Below are positions 1-7,953 of a stretch of 64,000 bases of DNA, piece by piece. Source of the stretch: Parashewanella curva (GTDB lineage: Bacteria; Pseudomonadota; Gammaproteobacteria; Enterobacterales; Shewanellaceae); contig NZ_ML014758.1 of assembly GCF_003675895.1 (NCBI RefSeq), positions 1-64,000 of the forward strand, in the 5' to 3' direction. The position numbers were made by a program, and so were the translations under genes. The first letter of the stretch is position 1, and each line of letters opens with the position of its first letter. The notes below the pieces were generated by a model that saw only the letters and a list, made by a program, of their open reading frames with translations, did no database searches and was not told the DNA's origin.

Positions 1-1
1 G

Positions 2-181
2 ATGACCAAAGTTCATCAGAAAATATCAGGTTGCTTTAGGAGCATAGAAGGTGCTGAAAACTTCTGTGCCATACGCAGTTACGTTTCGAGTTGCAGAAAG
101 CAAAATATAACAGCTTCAACAGCGCTGAACTTGTTGTTCAGTGGGCATTTGCCAGATATTTTTGTTCAGCAGGCTGAATAG
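2..181 (+). CDS. IS66-family transposase, C-terminal part (cut by window edge)
   Basis: The frame ending at the TAG at 179-181 encodes 59 residues that read like the C-terminal tail of IS66-type DDE transposases: KISGCFRSIEGAENFC, then IRSYVSSCRKQNITAS and LLFSGHLPDIF. In this family the block follows the catalytic domain. The body of the gene lies left of the window, so it cannot be told whether the element is intact. The terminal inverted repeat of the element was not identified. The family call is from memory of the motif and is fairly secure. Confidence 0.75.
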   Translation: MTKVHQKISGCFRSIEGAENFCAIRSYVSSCRKQNITASTALNLLFSGHLPDIFVQQAE

Positions 182-500
182 TTACGGAAATTTTAAGTTT
201 TTTGATTAATGTTTTGTATATATTTTCCTTTTTTCCAGAAAAAAGGACTATCTGACGATAGTCCTTTACGTTGGTTGGACAGGGAGAATATAAATAACCT
301 CATCTCTGCATAAGCCAACCTCTAAAGCACAGCTACTTATGCGCATTTCTGTGTTAGAACAGCCCGTAATTGGCTGGCTATTACGAACAGTTCTGCCTTG
401 AACTACACAAAATTAGCAGCACTGTAGATAAAAATTTAAGGTTTGTATTGTAAATCATTATGTTATTGATTTCGTTATACAGAGCTGAGGTTAAATAGGC
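182..500. other. Non-coding stretch between IS66 remnant and protease gene
   Basis: No convincing reading frame was seen. It holds the terminator of the protease gene (given separately) and a second inverted repeat at about 356-393, with outer arms AGAAC/GTTCT and inner arms CGTAAT/ATTACG around a short loop. The right end of the IS66 element probably lies near its left edge, but no terminal repeat could be assigned. Confidence 0.4.
235..267 (-). terminator. Rho-independent terminator for the secreted protease
   Basis: A perfect 11-bp stem (242-252 with 257-267) has a 4-base loop. On the minus strand it is followed by a T-rich run, matching termination of leftward transcription from the protease gene about 230 bases upstream. 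Confidence 0.7.
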
Positions 501-2879
501 TTATTGGAAGCTCAGTTGCCATCCTCTGATTGTGCCTGTATCTCTACGAGCACTATCAACAACCTTTAACTTCCACGTTCCAGAAGATTCAACGCCTGAC
601 ATATTCACAGAGTAGGTTTGTTGGATGTCATTTGCACTTCCACCGGTATTATCATGTAATACTCTTACAGTTCCGTTAGGAGCGTGTAATTCCACCTGTA
701 AATCACCAATATAGGTGTGAGTGATATCCACTGTAACTGAAACGGTACCTGAATCACCGCTACGACTTACTGCGATTGGGCTTTCAACACCACCTGCGTT
801 GTTATCAGGGATCGCATAGTCTGTCGTGTTAGTATAAGTTGAAGGTGTGCCGCCACTTTGCTCTGTGTATCGACCAACTAAACTCACGCCAGAGAAGTTA
901 GTGTAACCTCTTACCATGACATGATAAGTCCCAGCTTGAACATTTGAAATTGAACACGTTTCCGTGTTGCCATTTCTATACGGTCGACAATCAAAAGTTC
1001 CAGTTGTTGGCTCATTGCCAAAGCGGACATATAAGTCGGCATCACCAGAACCACCACTCATCGCAAAGCTTAAGTCAGTAGCGCCAGCAGGAACATTCAT
1101 GGTGTATCTTAGCTCTTCATTTGATGCACCTGATAGATTTGTTTTAGCGACTCCGTTTTCAAGCTCATTACCACCAGTTGGTGGTGTAGTTCCTGTGCAT
1201 GAATTATCAAGATATGCTTTAGCAGCCGCAGCGTTAACTAAACCAAAACCCGTTTTGTCATCACGTCCTGAAACATCCAAATCCTCAGCCGTTGCTTTTA
1301 AGGCATTACGGATTTGTTCTGCTGTACACTGAGGGTGGTAGCTCCAAACCAAAGCTGCAACACCTGATACGTGTGGCGTAGCCATGGAAGTACCATTGTA
1401 ATAGGCGTAGTTTTCGTTATTGGTGTTTTTAACGGTAACGGTTTGGCCTGTTTTACCTTTTAGTGTAAGACCTGTTGCTCTATCCACAGATACAGAAACA
1501 TTATTTAATACGGCATCTGAATCAAGTAGGAATGGGTTTTGTAAGCCGGGCAACGCAGTATTACTGTATACGATGGTTGCAGCTGCTCCAGCATCCTCAC
1601 AGGCTTTTACGGCATTAATATCTGGGTAGTTACCACTGCTTTGATTACCAACACGTTCAACCAAACACACTTTATTTGTCATGCTGCCACAGTTAAATGA
1701 AGTACCAGAAACAGAACACTCAGCAAGCTCACCTGTTACTGAACCATTAATCCCAGACGCAGCATGACCAGTACCAGAGCGAATTAGGCGGTTATGAGGC
1801 ACAACGCCATTTTCATAGTAGGATTCGGTGCCTATGGTGATGTCTGCAAGGCGGCCTTCACCCATGGTTACGGTTGATAAAATAGCTTCACCCGGGCCAG
1901 AAATTTCAACTTGATTGGTAAACTGTGAAAATGCCGCATGCTGTTTATTACTATCAACTGCAGCTACTGACATGACGGAGTCGTATGAAGCAGGGTAACT
2001 ATGTGTGTTATTGCCAGCGTTACCTGCTGCCGCAATTAATAACACGCCATTATTTGATATAGAAGCTAGGGCGTTTCGTTCAGTTGTGCTTGCACTCGGA
2101 CCACCTAGGCTCATGGTAACAATATTGGCGTTGTTGCTAACACAAGTGTTCACGGCGCTGACTAAGTCAGATGAATAGCCCCAACCACCTGAATTGAATA
2201 CTTTTATGACATGAATATTAACATTTTGGTTAGGCATCACACCAACAACGCCTGTGTCATTATTTATCGCTGCTATGGTACCAGCAACGTGAGTGCCATG
2301 GGCATTGTTAGCACCGGGATCAAACCAGTTTCCTGTACCTGAATCATTAGTTCCTTCTACGTTATTGCCACTGAGATCTTCGTGGTCATTGTCATAACCT
2401 GAATCGATAATACAGATGGTACGGTTGCCTGTTTCACCATCACTTAATTGTGTCGCACCAACAGCAGCCTGACCCCAAGGTGTAAATTCTGATAATAATC
2501 GACGTGGTACATCTTCTTCAACAAAGGCCACATTTGGGTTGCTTTCTAATTCACGAATAGCAGCAGCATTAAGTTTGGCAGTGTAACTACGAGTTTGCCC
2601 TATTTGACGCATATCATTAGCTTGAACACTGTTCATCACTCGTTTATGACTAAAGCGCTCAGCAGCGGTTAAAAATGATTCATTAAACGAATCATCCTGT
2701 TGATCATTACTTAATGTATTTGAAGTGTTGAATTTAACAATATAACGCTTAGGCAAAGGTGACTTTTGCCACTGTTCGACTTCTTTAGAAAACTCCCCAT
2801 TTGCGAAAATATTTGTAGATATAAGCATCGCGAGTGTTGATAACCCTGTTACCAACGGTTTCTTGCTAATGTTTTTCAT
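501..2879 (-). CDS. Secreted S8 (subtilisin-like) serine protease with PA, PPC and P domains
   Basis: The 792-aa protein begins at an ATG preceded by an AGGAC ribosome site; an upstream in-frame ATG 29 codons earlier is less likely because it precedes the signal peptide. A Sec signal runs over roughly the first 26 residues and ends near IFANG. An inhibitor-like propeptide follows (YIVKF, then AAIRELESNPNVAFVEED). The catalytic triad is visible: Asp in CIIDSGYDNDHEDL, His in NAHGTHVAGT and Ser in NGTSMATPHVSG. A PA-type insertion lies between His and Ser. After the protease come a PPC domain (DADLYVRFG, CSISNVQAGTYHVMVRG) and a C-terminal P/proprotein-convertase domain ending in TIRGWQLSF. Such enzymes are extracellular peptidases of marine bacteria. 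It is a monocistronic minus-strand gene. Confidence 0.95.
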   Translation of the reverse strand: MKNISKKPLVTGLSTLAMLISTNIFANGEFSKEVEQWQKSPLPKRYIVKFNTSNTLSNDQQDDSFNESFLTAAERFSHKRVMNSVQANDMRQIGQTRSYTAKLNAAAIRELESNPNVAFVEEDVPRRLLSEFTPWGQAAVGATQLSDGETGNRTICIIDSGYDNDHEDLSGNNVEGTNDSGTGNWFDPGANNAHGTHVAGTIAAINNDTGVVGVMPNQNVNIHVIKVFNSGGWGYSSDLVSAVNTCVSNNANIVTMSLGGPSASTTERNALASISNNGVLLIAAAGNAGNNTHSYPASYDSVMSVAAVDSNKQHAAFSQFTNQVEISGPGEAILSTVTMGEGRLADITIGTESYYENGVVPHNRLIRSGTGHAASGINGSVTGELAECSVSGTSFNCGSMTNKVCLVERVGNQSSGNYPDINAVKACEDAGAAATIVYSNTALPGLQNPFLLDSDAVLNNVSVSVDRATGLTLKGKTGQTVTVKNTNNENYAYYNGTSMATPHVSGVAALVWSYHPQCTAEQIRNALKATAEDLDVSGRDDKTGFGLVNAAAAKAYLDNSCTGTTPPTGGNELENGVAKTNLSGASNEELRYTMNVPAGATDLSFAMSGGSGDADLYVRFGNEPTTGTFDCRPYRNGNTETCSISNVQAGTYHVMVRGYTNFSGVSLVGRYTEQSGGTPSTYTNTTDYAIPDNNAGGVESPIAVSRSGDSGTVSVTVDITHTYIGDLQVELHAPNGTVRVLHDNTGGSANDIQQTYSVNMSGVESSGTWKLKVVDSARRDTGTIRGWQLSFQ

Positions 2880-3336
2880 TGTTGTAGTCCTAGTTTTGGA
2901 ATTATTGTTTTTATGAATTAGATGTAAAACTAAAAAACTTGAGCAAATTACGAGCAAAAACAGCATTTGTAAAATATTTGTTAAATTTGAGGTTTTTGGG
3001 TTGGTTGGTGTTTATGTTTTTGAATTTAAAATATTTTTAGTTGTTTTCGATAGGTTTGTATTTTGTATGCAATTTAAGGCTTTATTGTGTAGTTGTAGTG
3101 ATATCAGCCTTTAAAGAACATTGAATAATTTATATATGTTTTTGGAATAATATATTCTTTTTGTATGTTGTGGCGATAAATGCTGTTATTTGTGTGATTA
3201 TTGATATAAATATGGTGATGATATTTTAATTGGTAGTGTTATGTTCTTTTGGTAGGGGTCAAATTTGTTAGGTCTAGATATTCGAGAGTTCAAGAAGGGG
3301 CATGAATCAAACTCGAAGGTTCATGCCCTTAAGGTT
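2880..3336. other. AT-rich intergenic region upstream of the protease
   Basis: No gene is seen. The part next to the protease start presumably holds its leftward promoter, which could not be assigned. At 3296-3330 an imperfect inverted repeat (GGGGCATGAA with TTCATGCCC) lies just 3' of the DUF5062 gene and may be its terminator, although the following T run on the minus strand is weak. Confidence 0.35.
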
Positions 3337-3597
3337 TTAATTTAACAAGGGGTGATCGTCTGGAAGTTGGCGTTTGATCCAAAGTACGAGTTTGTGCTTC
3401 ATATTTGGGCCGTCTTCTTTGTCTTTGGCTAGGGCTTGGATGAGTTTATCTTCTACCAGCAGGCGATAAATACATTCCACTTTATATTTGTCTGAAATAC
3501 AGGAATCTAAAGGCTTAAAACCTCGTTTGGCGGCGTAGCCTTCGCCGACTTCTAATGCTTTTTTTAGGAGTTGCGCTTCATGCTTTACGTGCTTCAT
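3337..3597 (-). CDS. DUF5062 family small protein
   Basis: This 86-aa protein is taken from the ATG at 3597 (MKHVKHEAQLLKKALEVGE), which follows a GAGAGGG ribosome site. The frame stays open upstream for 36 codons, but that part runs through the displaced yecM tail and the att core, so it is not coding. The sequence is typical of DUF5062, a family of unknown function in Vibrio- and Shewanella-like bacteria: a helical N-terminus, a conserved GFKPLDSCISDKYKVECIYRLL block, and a short C-terminus ending PDDHPLLN. It lies just downstream of where yecM ended before phage insertion, so the two were probably neighbours. Confidence 0.7.
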   Translation of the reverse strand: MKHVKHEAQLLKKALEVGEGYAAKRGFKPLDSCISDKYKVECIYRLLVEDKLIQALAKDKEDGPNMKHKLVLWIKRQLPDDHPLLN

Positions 3598-3625
3598 CGT
3601 CACCCTCTCAACATTTGAAAAACAA

Positions 3626-3667
3626 TTAATGTTCTTGTTCGCTATCAATAATGTCTTGAATTGAGTG
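3626..3667 (-). pseudogene. Displaced native 3' end of yecM
   Basis: On the minus strand, the frame that continues from the att core reads HSIQDIIDSEQEH then TAA at 3626-3628. The intact yecM at the other prophage end reads HSIQDII and then a different tail. The bases left of the core here are therefore the original gene end, cut off by phage integration. Confidence 0.8.
3648..3667. repeat. attL core, 20-bp direct repeat
   Basis: ATAATGTCTTGAATTGAGTG at 3648-3667 recurs exactly at 46471-46490. Flanking bases differ on both sides. The integrase gene lies next to the right copy and the repeat falls in the 3' end of yecM, which is the layout of a phage attachment site. Confidence 0.9.
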
Positions 3668-3728
3668 TGGGTTATGTTGTTTTGTAACATACTGATAAAT
3701 GACATTATTTATTTCTATTGGGTTCCTA

Positions 3729-3742
3729 TTGGGTACCCGTTG
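3729..3742. promoter_or_regulatory. Possible arm-type integrase site, left end
   Basis: TTGGGTACCCGTTG lies about 60 bp inside attL and closely matches sites about 130-180 bp inside attR (46288-46345). Repeated short sites near both att cores are what arm-type integrase or excisionase sites look like. The role is inferred from position only. Confidence 0.4.
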
Positions 3743-3809
3743 TTTTTTGGTATTGAAACCGATTTGATAATATGATCATATAGTAGAATCAAAAGAGGAG
3801 GGTTGTCCA

Positions 3810-4262
3810 ATGAAAAGGATTTTAATTTTAACGGCTTGTCTTTTATCTGTGCCTTGTTATTCAGAAGTTTATTTGTGTGATATTGATGGCGTAAAGACCT
3901 ATACCGATAAGCCGTGTTCAGTGGATGAAAAACCGATCACCGTGACGGTTCAGAATGTGGCGCATACGCCCACCAGTAAACTGCAGCAACAGAAACAAGC
4001 CGTTGCTAAATATGTGTCGAATGAAAATACAGAGCGCCGTATTGATGAGCTAAAGCGAAAAATCAAAGCGGTGTTTAAAGACAGGGACCGCAAATTATTA
4101 TCGTTAAAAGTCTCTCAACGTTATTCGAGAAATAACTTAGCGGGGGCGGTGCGTGATGATGGCATTGCCAGTGAAATGAATGCCGTAATACAGAAAGCGG
4201 ATAGTGAAGTCAAAATTTACCAGGCAGAAATCAATAATTTAATTCAATTATCCCGGCAATAA
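3810..4262 (+). CDS. Secreted DUF4124-domain protein at the prophage edge
   Basis: The 150-aa protein follows a strong AGAGGAGGG ribosome site. It has a Sec signal (MKRILILTACLLSVPCYS) and then a DUF4124-like segment (EVYLCDIDGVKTYTDKPCS), a short beta motif common in periplasmic proteins. The remaining part is charged and helical, with a coiled-coil look around residues 75-140. It stands alone on the plus strand between attL and a leftward early operon and ends in a terminator, so it is a candidate lysogen-expressed cargo gene. Its function is unknown. Confidence 0.7.
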   Translation: MKRILILTACLLSVPCYSEVYLCDIDGVKTYTDKPCSVDEKPITVTVQNVAHTPTSKLQQQKQAVAKYVSNENTERRIDELKRKIKAVFKDRDRKLLSLKVSQRYSRNNLAGAVRDDGIASEMNAVIQKADSEVKIYQAEINNLIQLSRQ

Positions 4263-4265
4263 AAA

Positions 4266-4293
4266 AGCCCCTGCAACGTTATGTTGAGGGGCT
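4266..4293. terminator. Terminator after the DUF4124 gene, possibly bidirectional
   Basis: Arms AGCCCCT (4266-4272) and AGGGGCT (4287-4293) enclose an inner CAAC/GTTG pairing. An A-run precedes the stem and a short T-run follows it, so it could serve the plus-strand gene and the convergent minus-strand early operon. The last codons of the minus-strand gene lie inside it. Confidence 0.65.
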
Positions 4294-4524
4294 GTTTAGT
4301 TGTGGTTGATGTACGACTTGAACCACATCGGGTAACTCAACGGCAAACCCTGATACCGTATGAACTCCTGTTCCTTGCCATTCTTGGGCTTTAATTAAGG
4401 CGTACCCCTTTGCTTCATTTTCAGTCGCATCCATCAACAACTCATCCTTAAAATCTTTAGATCCCACATGGTATTTATGTAATACGATGATCCAGTGCTT
4501 TTTTTTACCTTTAAAAAAACTCAT
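4279..4524 (-). CDS. Phage early protein of unknown function
   Basis: 81 residues starting MSFFKGKKKHWIIVLHKYHVGSK. No family was recognised. It is the last gene of the leftward early operon and its stop lies within the terminator stem. The small size and the operon position are typical of accessory phage early proteins. Confidence 0.55.
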   Translation of the reverse strand: MSFFKGKKKHWIIVLHKYHVGSKDFKDELLMDATENEAKGYALIKAQEWQGTGVHTVSGFAVELPDVVQVVHQPQLNSPST

Positions 4525-4535
4525 ATCCGTCCTTT

Positions 4536-4772
4536 CTACGTTTCCGTGGATTGTTTTTCGCTTAACATCTCAGCGGCATGATTCAAAATCTTGGTGGCGT
4601 TCTCTGTGCCACTGGTGTCATCTTCAGCTCTATCCAAATCACGCGCTAACATATCAAATTGCATGGCGAGGTAGTTAACCGTCTTTGAGAGCTTAACGAT
4701 TTCACTATTACCACCATTGAGTTCAGTCTCACCAATGATTTTTACTAATTGCTCCCGTAGTTCTTTCATCAA
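4536..4772 (-). CDS. Phage early protein of unknown function, helical
   Basis: 78 residues, acidic and predicted largely helical, with heptad-like spacing around TVNYLAMQFDMLARDLDRAE. No family was recognised. It lies in the leftward operon, 11 bases upstream of the next gene and 6 bases downstream of the membrane protein gene. Confidence 0.5.
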   Translation of the reverse strand: MMKELREQLVKIIGETELNGGNSEIVKLSKTVNYLAMQFDMLARDLDRAEDDTSGTENATKILNHAAEMLSEKQSTET

Positions 4773-4778
4773 AACCTC

Positions 4779-5057
4779 TTAATATTCAACTTCTGCATTT
4801 AGATGTAAATCAAGCAAGAACTCACCCAAGGCGTTGCTGTAATAGAAATAAGCTGAAGCTATTACGATAAAGGAAATCGAATCTCCCCAATGCTGAAAGG
4901 TTTCTCCCCATACCAATAATTCAACTCCGGCCATCATTAGTTGAGTGCCTACCAGTAAACCCAAAAACAACCACGTCATGTTTTTAATGCTCAAGCTGGT
5001 TAAGGCAAATATTTTTGCTTTAGTTTTGCCTAGCTTTCTATTTAGTTTGATTTTCAT
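4779..5057 (-). CDS. Small two-helix membrane protein, phage early operon
   Basis: 92 residues from the ATG at 5057, chosen because a GGAAA ribosome site precedes it and the longer frame adds a non-membrane stretch. A basic N-terminus (MKIKLNRKLGKTKAK) is followed by two hydrophobic segments, near MTWLFLGLLVGTQLMMAGV and FIVIASAYFYYS. The family is unknown. It lies next to the Acb2 homologue, in a region where phages keep host-takeover and counter-defence genes, but nothing in the sequence gives its job. Confidence 0.5.
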   Translation of the reverse strand: MKIKLNRKLGKTKAKIFALTSLSIKNMTWLFLGLLVGTQLMMAGVELLVWGETFQHWGDSISFIVIASAYFYYSNALGEFLLDLHLNAEVEY

Positions 5058-5120
5058 CAGCCATTTCCATGTTAATAATCTTTGCAAATGACTCTCAGCG
5101 AGAGCCACAAACAAACATTA

Positions 5121-5402
5121 TTAGAATGAATCTGGCAGCGCTACTGCACGAACTAACCACATACCGCCTTGCTGCAAGTTGGTTTTTGCCAGAGCCAAAC
5201 AGCGTTGAGATTCGCTCAGTTGCTCAGCTGATAAAGCCACATCTTCAGAAGAAGGAGTCTTTTGTTGCTCCGTTCTCATGCTTTTCAAGATTTCAACAAT
5301 CTTTCTGGTTTCTTCTTGATGCTCTTTAATTCGATTCATCAAGTTAATTTCATCTTCTGACAGGTCACGATAACCTTTGATATGCTTGTGTTGGTCTTTC
5401 AT
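5121..5402 (-). CDS. acb2: Acb2-type anti-CBASS cyclic-nucleotide sponge
   Basis: 93 residues with the layout of the Acb2/Tad1 hairpin family: an N-terminal block (IKGYRDLSEDEINLMNRIKE), a helical spacer, and a C-terminal block (LALAKTNLQQGGMWLVRAVA) ending with a short tail. Acb2 proteins form a compact hexamer that binds cyclic di- and trinucleotides made by CBASS and Thoeris-like immunity and so blocks effector activation. The gene lies in the leftward early operon, as expected for a protein needed soon after infection. The variable middle segment (residues about 40-62) differs from the usual pattern, so ligand range cannot be inferred. Confidence 0.8.
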   Translation of the reverse strand: MKDQHKHIKGYRDLSEDEINLMNRIKEHQEETRKIVEILKSMRTEQQKTPSSEDVALSAEQLSESQRCLALAKTNLQQGGMWLVRAVALPDSF

Positions 5403-5505
5403 TTGATTTCCTTATATGTGGAGCTTATGCGTTAAGCTCAGGTGTTAAATGTGGAGCTGGTTAACATACAGTGTCAGTACCCGCTATTTTCCGGTTAGTT
5501 ATTGG

Positions 5506-6045
5506 TTAATATTTTTTGCCGTTTTCAGCGGCACGATTCTCACGCTTATGATCAGCTCTTTGAGCGTTGTAAGCGACTTTTTCATTTATGACTTTGAGCA
5601 AGTCGAACTGGTGAACATTGGCAAAGTCAAAGCAAGCGGAGACAGCATAAGCAATCGATTTAGGTAGATTTTCTTTGTCGTGGAAGTAAGGGTCTTTTGA
5701 TAAATTCAAAGCTGTTGAAACTTGATAGTGCATTTGAGAAAGAAATTCGATTTTTGAACTTAGGCGCTCAAAAATATAAAAATCATATTTCTCATAATTT
5801 TTGCTACCTAACCAATCAAGACAACGGATAGCAAAATCAGCCACCTCTACCCAAAACATTTCATATTCTGGTAAGTGGTCATCCATTAAGTTCTTGCGAT
5901 CACCTTCCATTGCTTCTGACAGCTCAGAATGAAAAAGGCACACAAAGGTATGGAAAGGGCGAGGGTTGTCCCACCATCCCATATCTTTGTTTTGTTGATG
6001 GATTTTTGTTTGTAGCTCTATTAGAGCTGGCGCTTCAATAGTCAT
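5506..6045 (-). CDS. MazG-like nucleotide pyrophosphohydrolase
   Basis: 179 residues with the all-alpha NTP pyrophosphohydrolase signature. An acidic pair of motifs is visible in LFHSELSEAMEGDR and WVEVADFAIRCLD, which coordinate Mg2+ in this family. The C-terminal NEKVAYNAQRADHKRE matches the basic tail of MazG-like phage enzymes. Family members hydrolyse (d)NTPs and sometimes alarmones. The start codon overlaps the stop of the exonuclease gene (ATGA), so the two are translationally coupled. Confidence 0.7.
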   Translation of the reverse strand: MTIEAPALIELQTKIHQQNKDMGWWDNPRPFHTFVCLFHSELSEAMEGDRKNLMDDHLPEYEMFWVEVADFAIRCLDWLGSKNYEKYDFYIFERLSSKIEFLSQMHYQVSTALNLSKDPYFHDKENLPKSIAYAVSACFDFANVHQFDLLKVINEKVAYNAQRADHKRENRAAENGKKY

Positions 6046-6773
6046 TCTGAGCCTCTTAAATTTTCCGTGGATTGTTTTAGCTGCTTTCTCAATATCAGAT
6101 TTTCTTCTTCAAGCATCATCACTTTGCGCTTGAGTTCGTTAGCCGTGTCACGTTGATCCCAAAACATCTTTTCAAAGTGGGTTTCAGGTGCCAAATAGCG
6201 TTTATACAGTCTTAGCTCATCAATGGACTCTTGAATATCTGGCAAGGCTTCATGTGAATAGGTTTTATGAGCAATAGCTCTTTTCTCTAACTCAGGGTTA
6301 AACGCTCTGGCCGCTACTGCCAAGGCTGATATATCTAACTGACGATAGTGTAAGTAATTATGCAGCTCTGGCATTTGGCACATAATAAAACTTCTATCAA
6401 ACATGATAGAGTTACCAGCGAACACGGCACCAGTGCGAGTTTTTCTATCGTAGGGTTTAATGCCGAGTGATTTTAAATACTCGATCACTTCCTTTTCTGC
6501 TGAATGTAACGTAGTCGTTGAATTACGAACCTTATCAAGCAAACCACTTTGAGTGTGTGTGGTGATTGCCCACTGGTCAGATTTATTAATTTGATTGTTT
6601 GTTTGCTGAATTGGAATAACAAGAGGTAAGCCAATTTGATTAAGATGCTCATCGGTTACAATGAAAGCCAGCTCAAAAATAGGATAATACTCCATACCTA
6701 GCCGACCATTATCCAAGCGACCGTTTAAGCCGCCTGTCTCGATGTCACCGAATAAAAAATATTGCCCTGACAT
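6042..6773 (-). CDS. DEDDh 3'-5' exonuclease, oligoribonuclease-like
   Basis: 243 residues. Exo I is FGDIETGGLNG (Asp and Glu). Exo II is in the AGNSIMFDRSFIMCQMPELH stretch, and Exo III is HEALPDIQESIDEL with the catalytic His and Asp. The LHYRQLDISAL block resembles oligoribonuclease and DnaQ-type enzymes. The last 40 residues form a coiled coil (VMMLEEENLILRKQLKQ), which Orn lacks and which may mediate partner binding. It is coupled to the MazG-like gene, suggesting a shared role in nucleotide handling during infection. Confidence 0.75.
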   Translation of the reverse strand: MSGQYFLFGDIETGGLNGRLDNGRLGMEYYPIFELAFIVTDEHLNQIGLPLVIPIQQTNNQINKSDQWAITTHTQSGLLDKVRNSTTTLHSAEKEVIEYLKSLGIKPYDRKTRTGAVFAGNSIMFDRSFIMCQMPELHNYLHYRQLDISALAVAARAFNPELEKRAIAHKTYSHEALPDIQESIDELRLYKRYLAPETHFEKMFWDQRDTANELKRKVMMLEEENLILRKQLKQSTENLRGSE

Positions 6774-6816
6774 TATTGATTTTTCCTTATATGTGGAGCT
6801 CCGGACTTTATGTGTT

Positions 6817-6841
6817 AACTATCCGGAAATTCCGGATAGTT
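6817..6841. promoter_or_regulatory. Perfect inverted repeat between early genes
   Basis: AACTATCCGGA (6817-6827) and TCCGGATAGTT (6831-6841) form an 11-bp stem around a 3-base loop, between the 71-aa gene and the exonuclease gene. No T-run follows on the minus strand, so it is more likely an operator or RNA-processing hairpin than a terminator. Confidence 0.4.
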
Positions 6842-6857
6842 GGCTATTTTCCGTTAA

Positions 6858-7073
6858 TTAAACTTTGTTAAAACACGTGATAACCCACGAATCCTTATTA
6901 GAAAAAGCACGTTTTTCTAAACCTGCTTTTACAGCGCTTTCAATTATCTTGTCTCTGACAATTGTGTAAATGTCGCTAGTTAAACCTTCGTCACCTAAAT
7001 TATCAACGTCAATAACTCCGCTATATATCGCTTCTGAATCTCTTGCTTCAGCGCAGTAAAAATAACTAGCCAT
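6858..7073 (-). CDS. Phage early protein of unknown function
   Basis: 71 residues (MASYFYCAEARDSEAIYSG...) preceded by the recurrent GGAAAATTTTT linker of this operon. The pattern of alternating beta and helix resembles small phage proteins of unknown fold, and no family was recognised. Confidence 0.55.
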   Translation of the reverse strand: MASYFYCAEARDSEAIYSGVIDVDNLGDEGLTSDIYTIVRDKIIESAVKAGLEKRAFSNKDSWVITCFNKV

Positions 7074-7092
7074 ATCAAAAATTTTCCGTTAG

Positions 7093-7302
7093 TTATTGGT
7101 TGTTTAATTCGGCTTCAAGTTCATACATCTTTTCAGCAATTGAACAACAAAGAGAATGTATTTTGTCTCTTTGCTCGTCAGTAACATATCTATCTAGTTG
7201 TAAGCCTGAACCGTTGCCATGTTTATACATATCTTTGATATTTGCGTAAGCAATTTTATCTGAATCAATGTTGACCATTCCCATACAAAGTGTTGCTTTC
7301 AT
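7093..7302 (-). CDS. Phage early protein of unknown function
   Basis: 69 residues from the ATG at 7302 (MKATLCMGMVNIDSDK), which follows the recurrent CGGAAAATTTTGAT linker; the longer frame to 7386 would overlap the upstream gene. It shows an N-terminal beta-like stretch and a C-terminal helix (KIHSLCCSIAEKMYELEAEL). No family was recognised. Confidence 0.5.
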   Translation of the reverse strand: MKATLCMGMVNIDSDKIAYANIKDMYKHGNGSGLQLDRYVTDEQRDKIHSLCCSIAEKMYELEAELNNQ

Positions 7303-7363
7303 ATCAAAATTTTCCGAGTTAATTAATTTTGTAAATGCCACTCGATGAATGGCACAAGCAAAA

Positions 7364-7555
7364 TCAACCTTTTGGAATAAAATCATCGGCTAATTCAGCG
7401 CAATGATTTTTAAAATAATCACGCTCTTCTTTCAGCTTGATGATTGCATCAACCAACTCTTCATCACCAGTTGTTGCAAACACAGAGCCATTAATCAGCA
7501 AGTTCGTAAAACCTTGCGGATTCTTTCCTTTTTCGAATACTATTTCTTTAGCCAT
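7364..7555 (-). CDS. Phage early protein of unknown function
   Basis: 63 residues (MAKEIVFEKGKNPQGFTNLL...) with a clear AAGGAG ribosome site 6 bases upstream. The middle has a short helix rich in Glu and Lys (DAIIKLKEERDYFKNH). No family was recognised. Confidence 0.5.
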   Translation of the reverse strand: MAKEIVFEKGKNPQGFTNLLINGSVFATTGDEELVDAIIKLKEERDYFKNHCAELADDFIPKG

Positions 7556-7557
7556 TG

Positions 7558-7878
7558 TTATCTCCTTAATATGTGGCGATTTTCCGGTTCATCGTTAATA
7601 ACTTGAACTTGCTTCGCCCAAGACTGACCAGTAATCAGCATTTGAGTTATGAAGTAGTAGTTCCGAGTTTTGTTGATGACAATTTCTTCACGGCCATCTA
7701 CTTCTAAAACTTCTTTAACCGTGTTTACCTGATCATCACTGGTGCTTTTACCGATTACCTTAATCTTGTCACCGACTTTTAATTGACCTTCAGAGCAAAC
7801 AACGCCATCTGACTCAAAGCTACGTTTGCATTTGATGCAGTAAGCGCCATATAAAATTAAGCCATGTTTACAGTGCAT
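7558..7878 (-). CDS. Phage early protein with possible N-terminal zinc site
   Basis: 106 residues. The N-terminus MHCKHGLILYGAYCIKCKR holds C-x-x-H and C-x-x-C pairs spaced like a zinc knuckle. A beta-rich middle follows (VGDKIKVIGKS, NTVKEVLEVDGREEIVIN). A zinc-binding, small beta-barrel-like protein is possible; this is inference from spacing only. It stops 3 bases before the next gene. Confidence 0.5.
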   Translation of the reverse strand: MHCKHGLILYGAYCIKCKRSFESDGVVCSEGQLKVGDKIKVIGKSTSDDQVNTVKEVLEVDGREEIVINKTRNYYFITQMLITGQSWAKQVQVINDEPENRHILRR

Positions 7879-7953
7879 TTTTACTCCTTTGAAGTTTCAG
7901 CAATTTTCCGTTACGATTTGGCACCCTCACCAATGAGGGAACCAAAATTAAAA

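Noticed and set aside
964..1629. Two plus-strand frames inside the protease gene
   Set aside because: They lie against a gene with full catalytic motifs and have no family pattern.
3598..3705. Upstream extension of the DUF5062 frame
   Set aside because: It runs through the displaced yecM end and the att core and lacks conservation; the internal ATG at 3597 has a good ribosome site.
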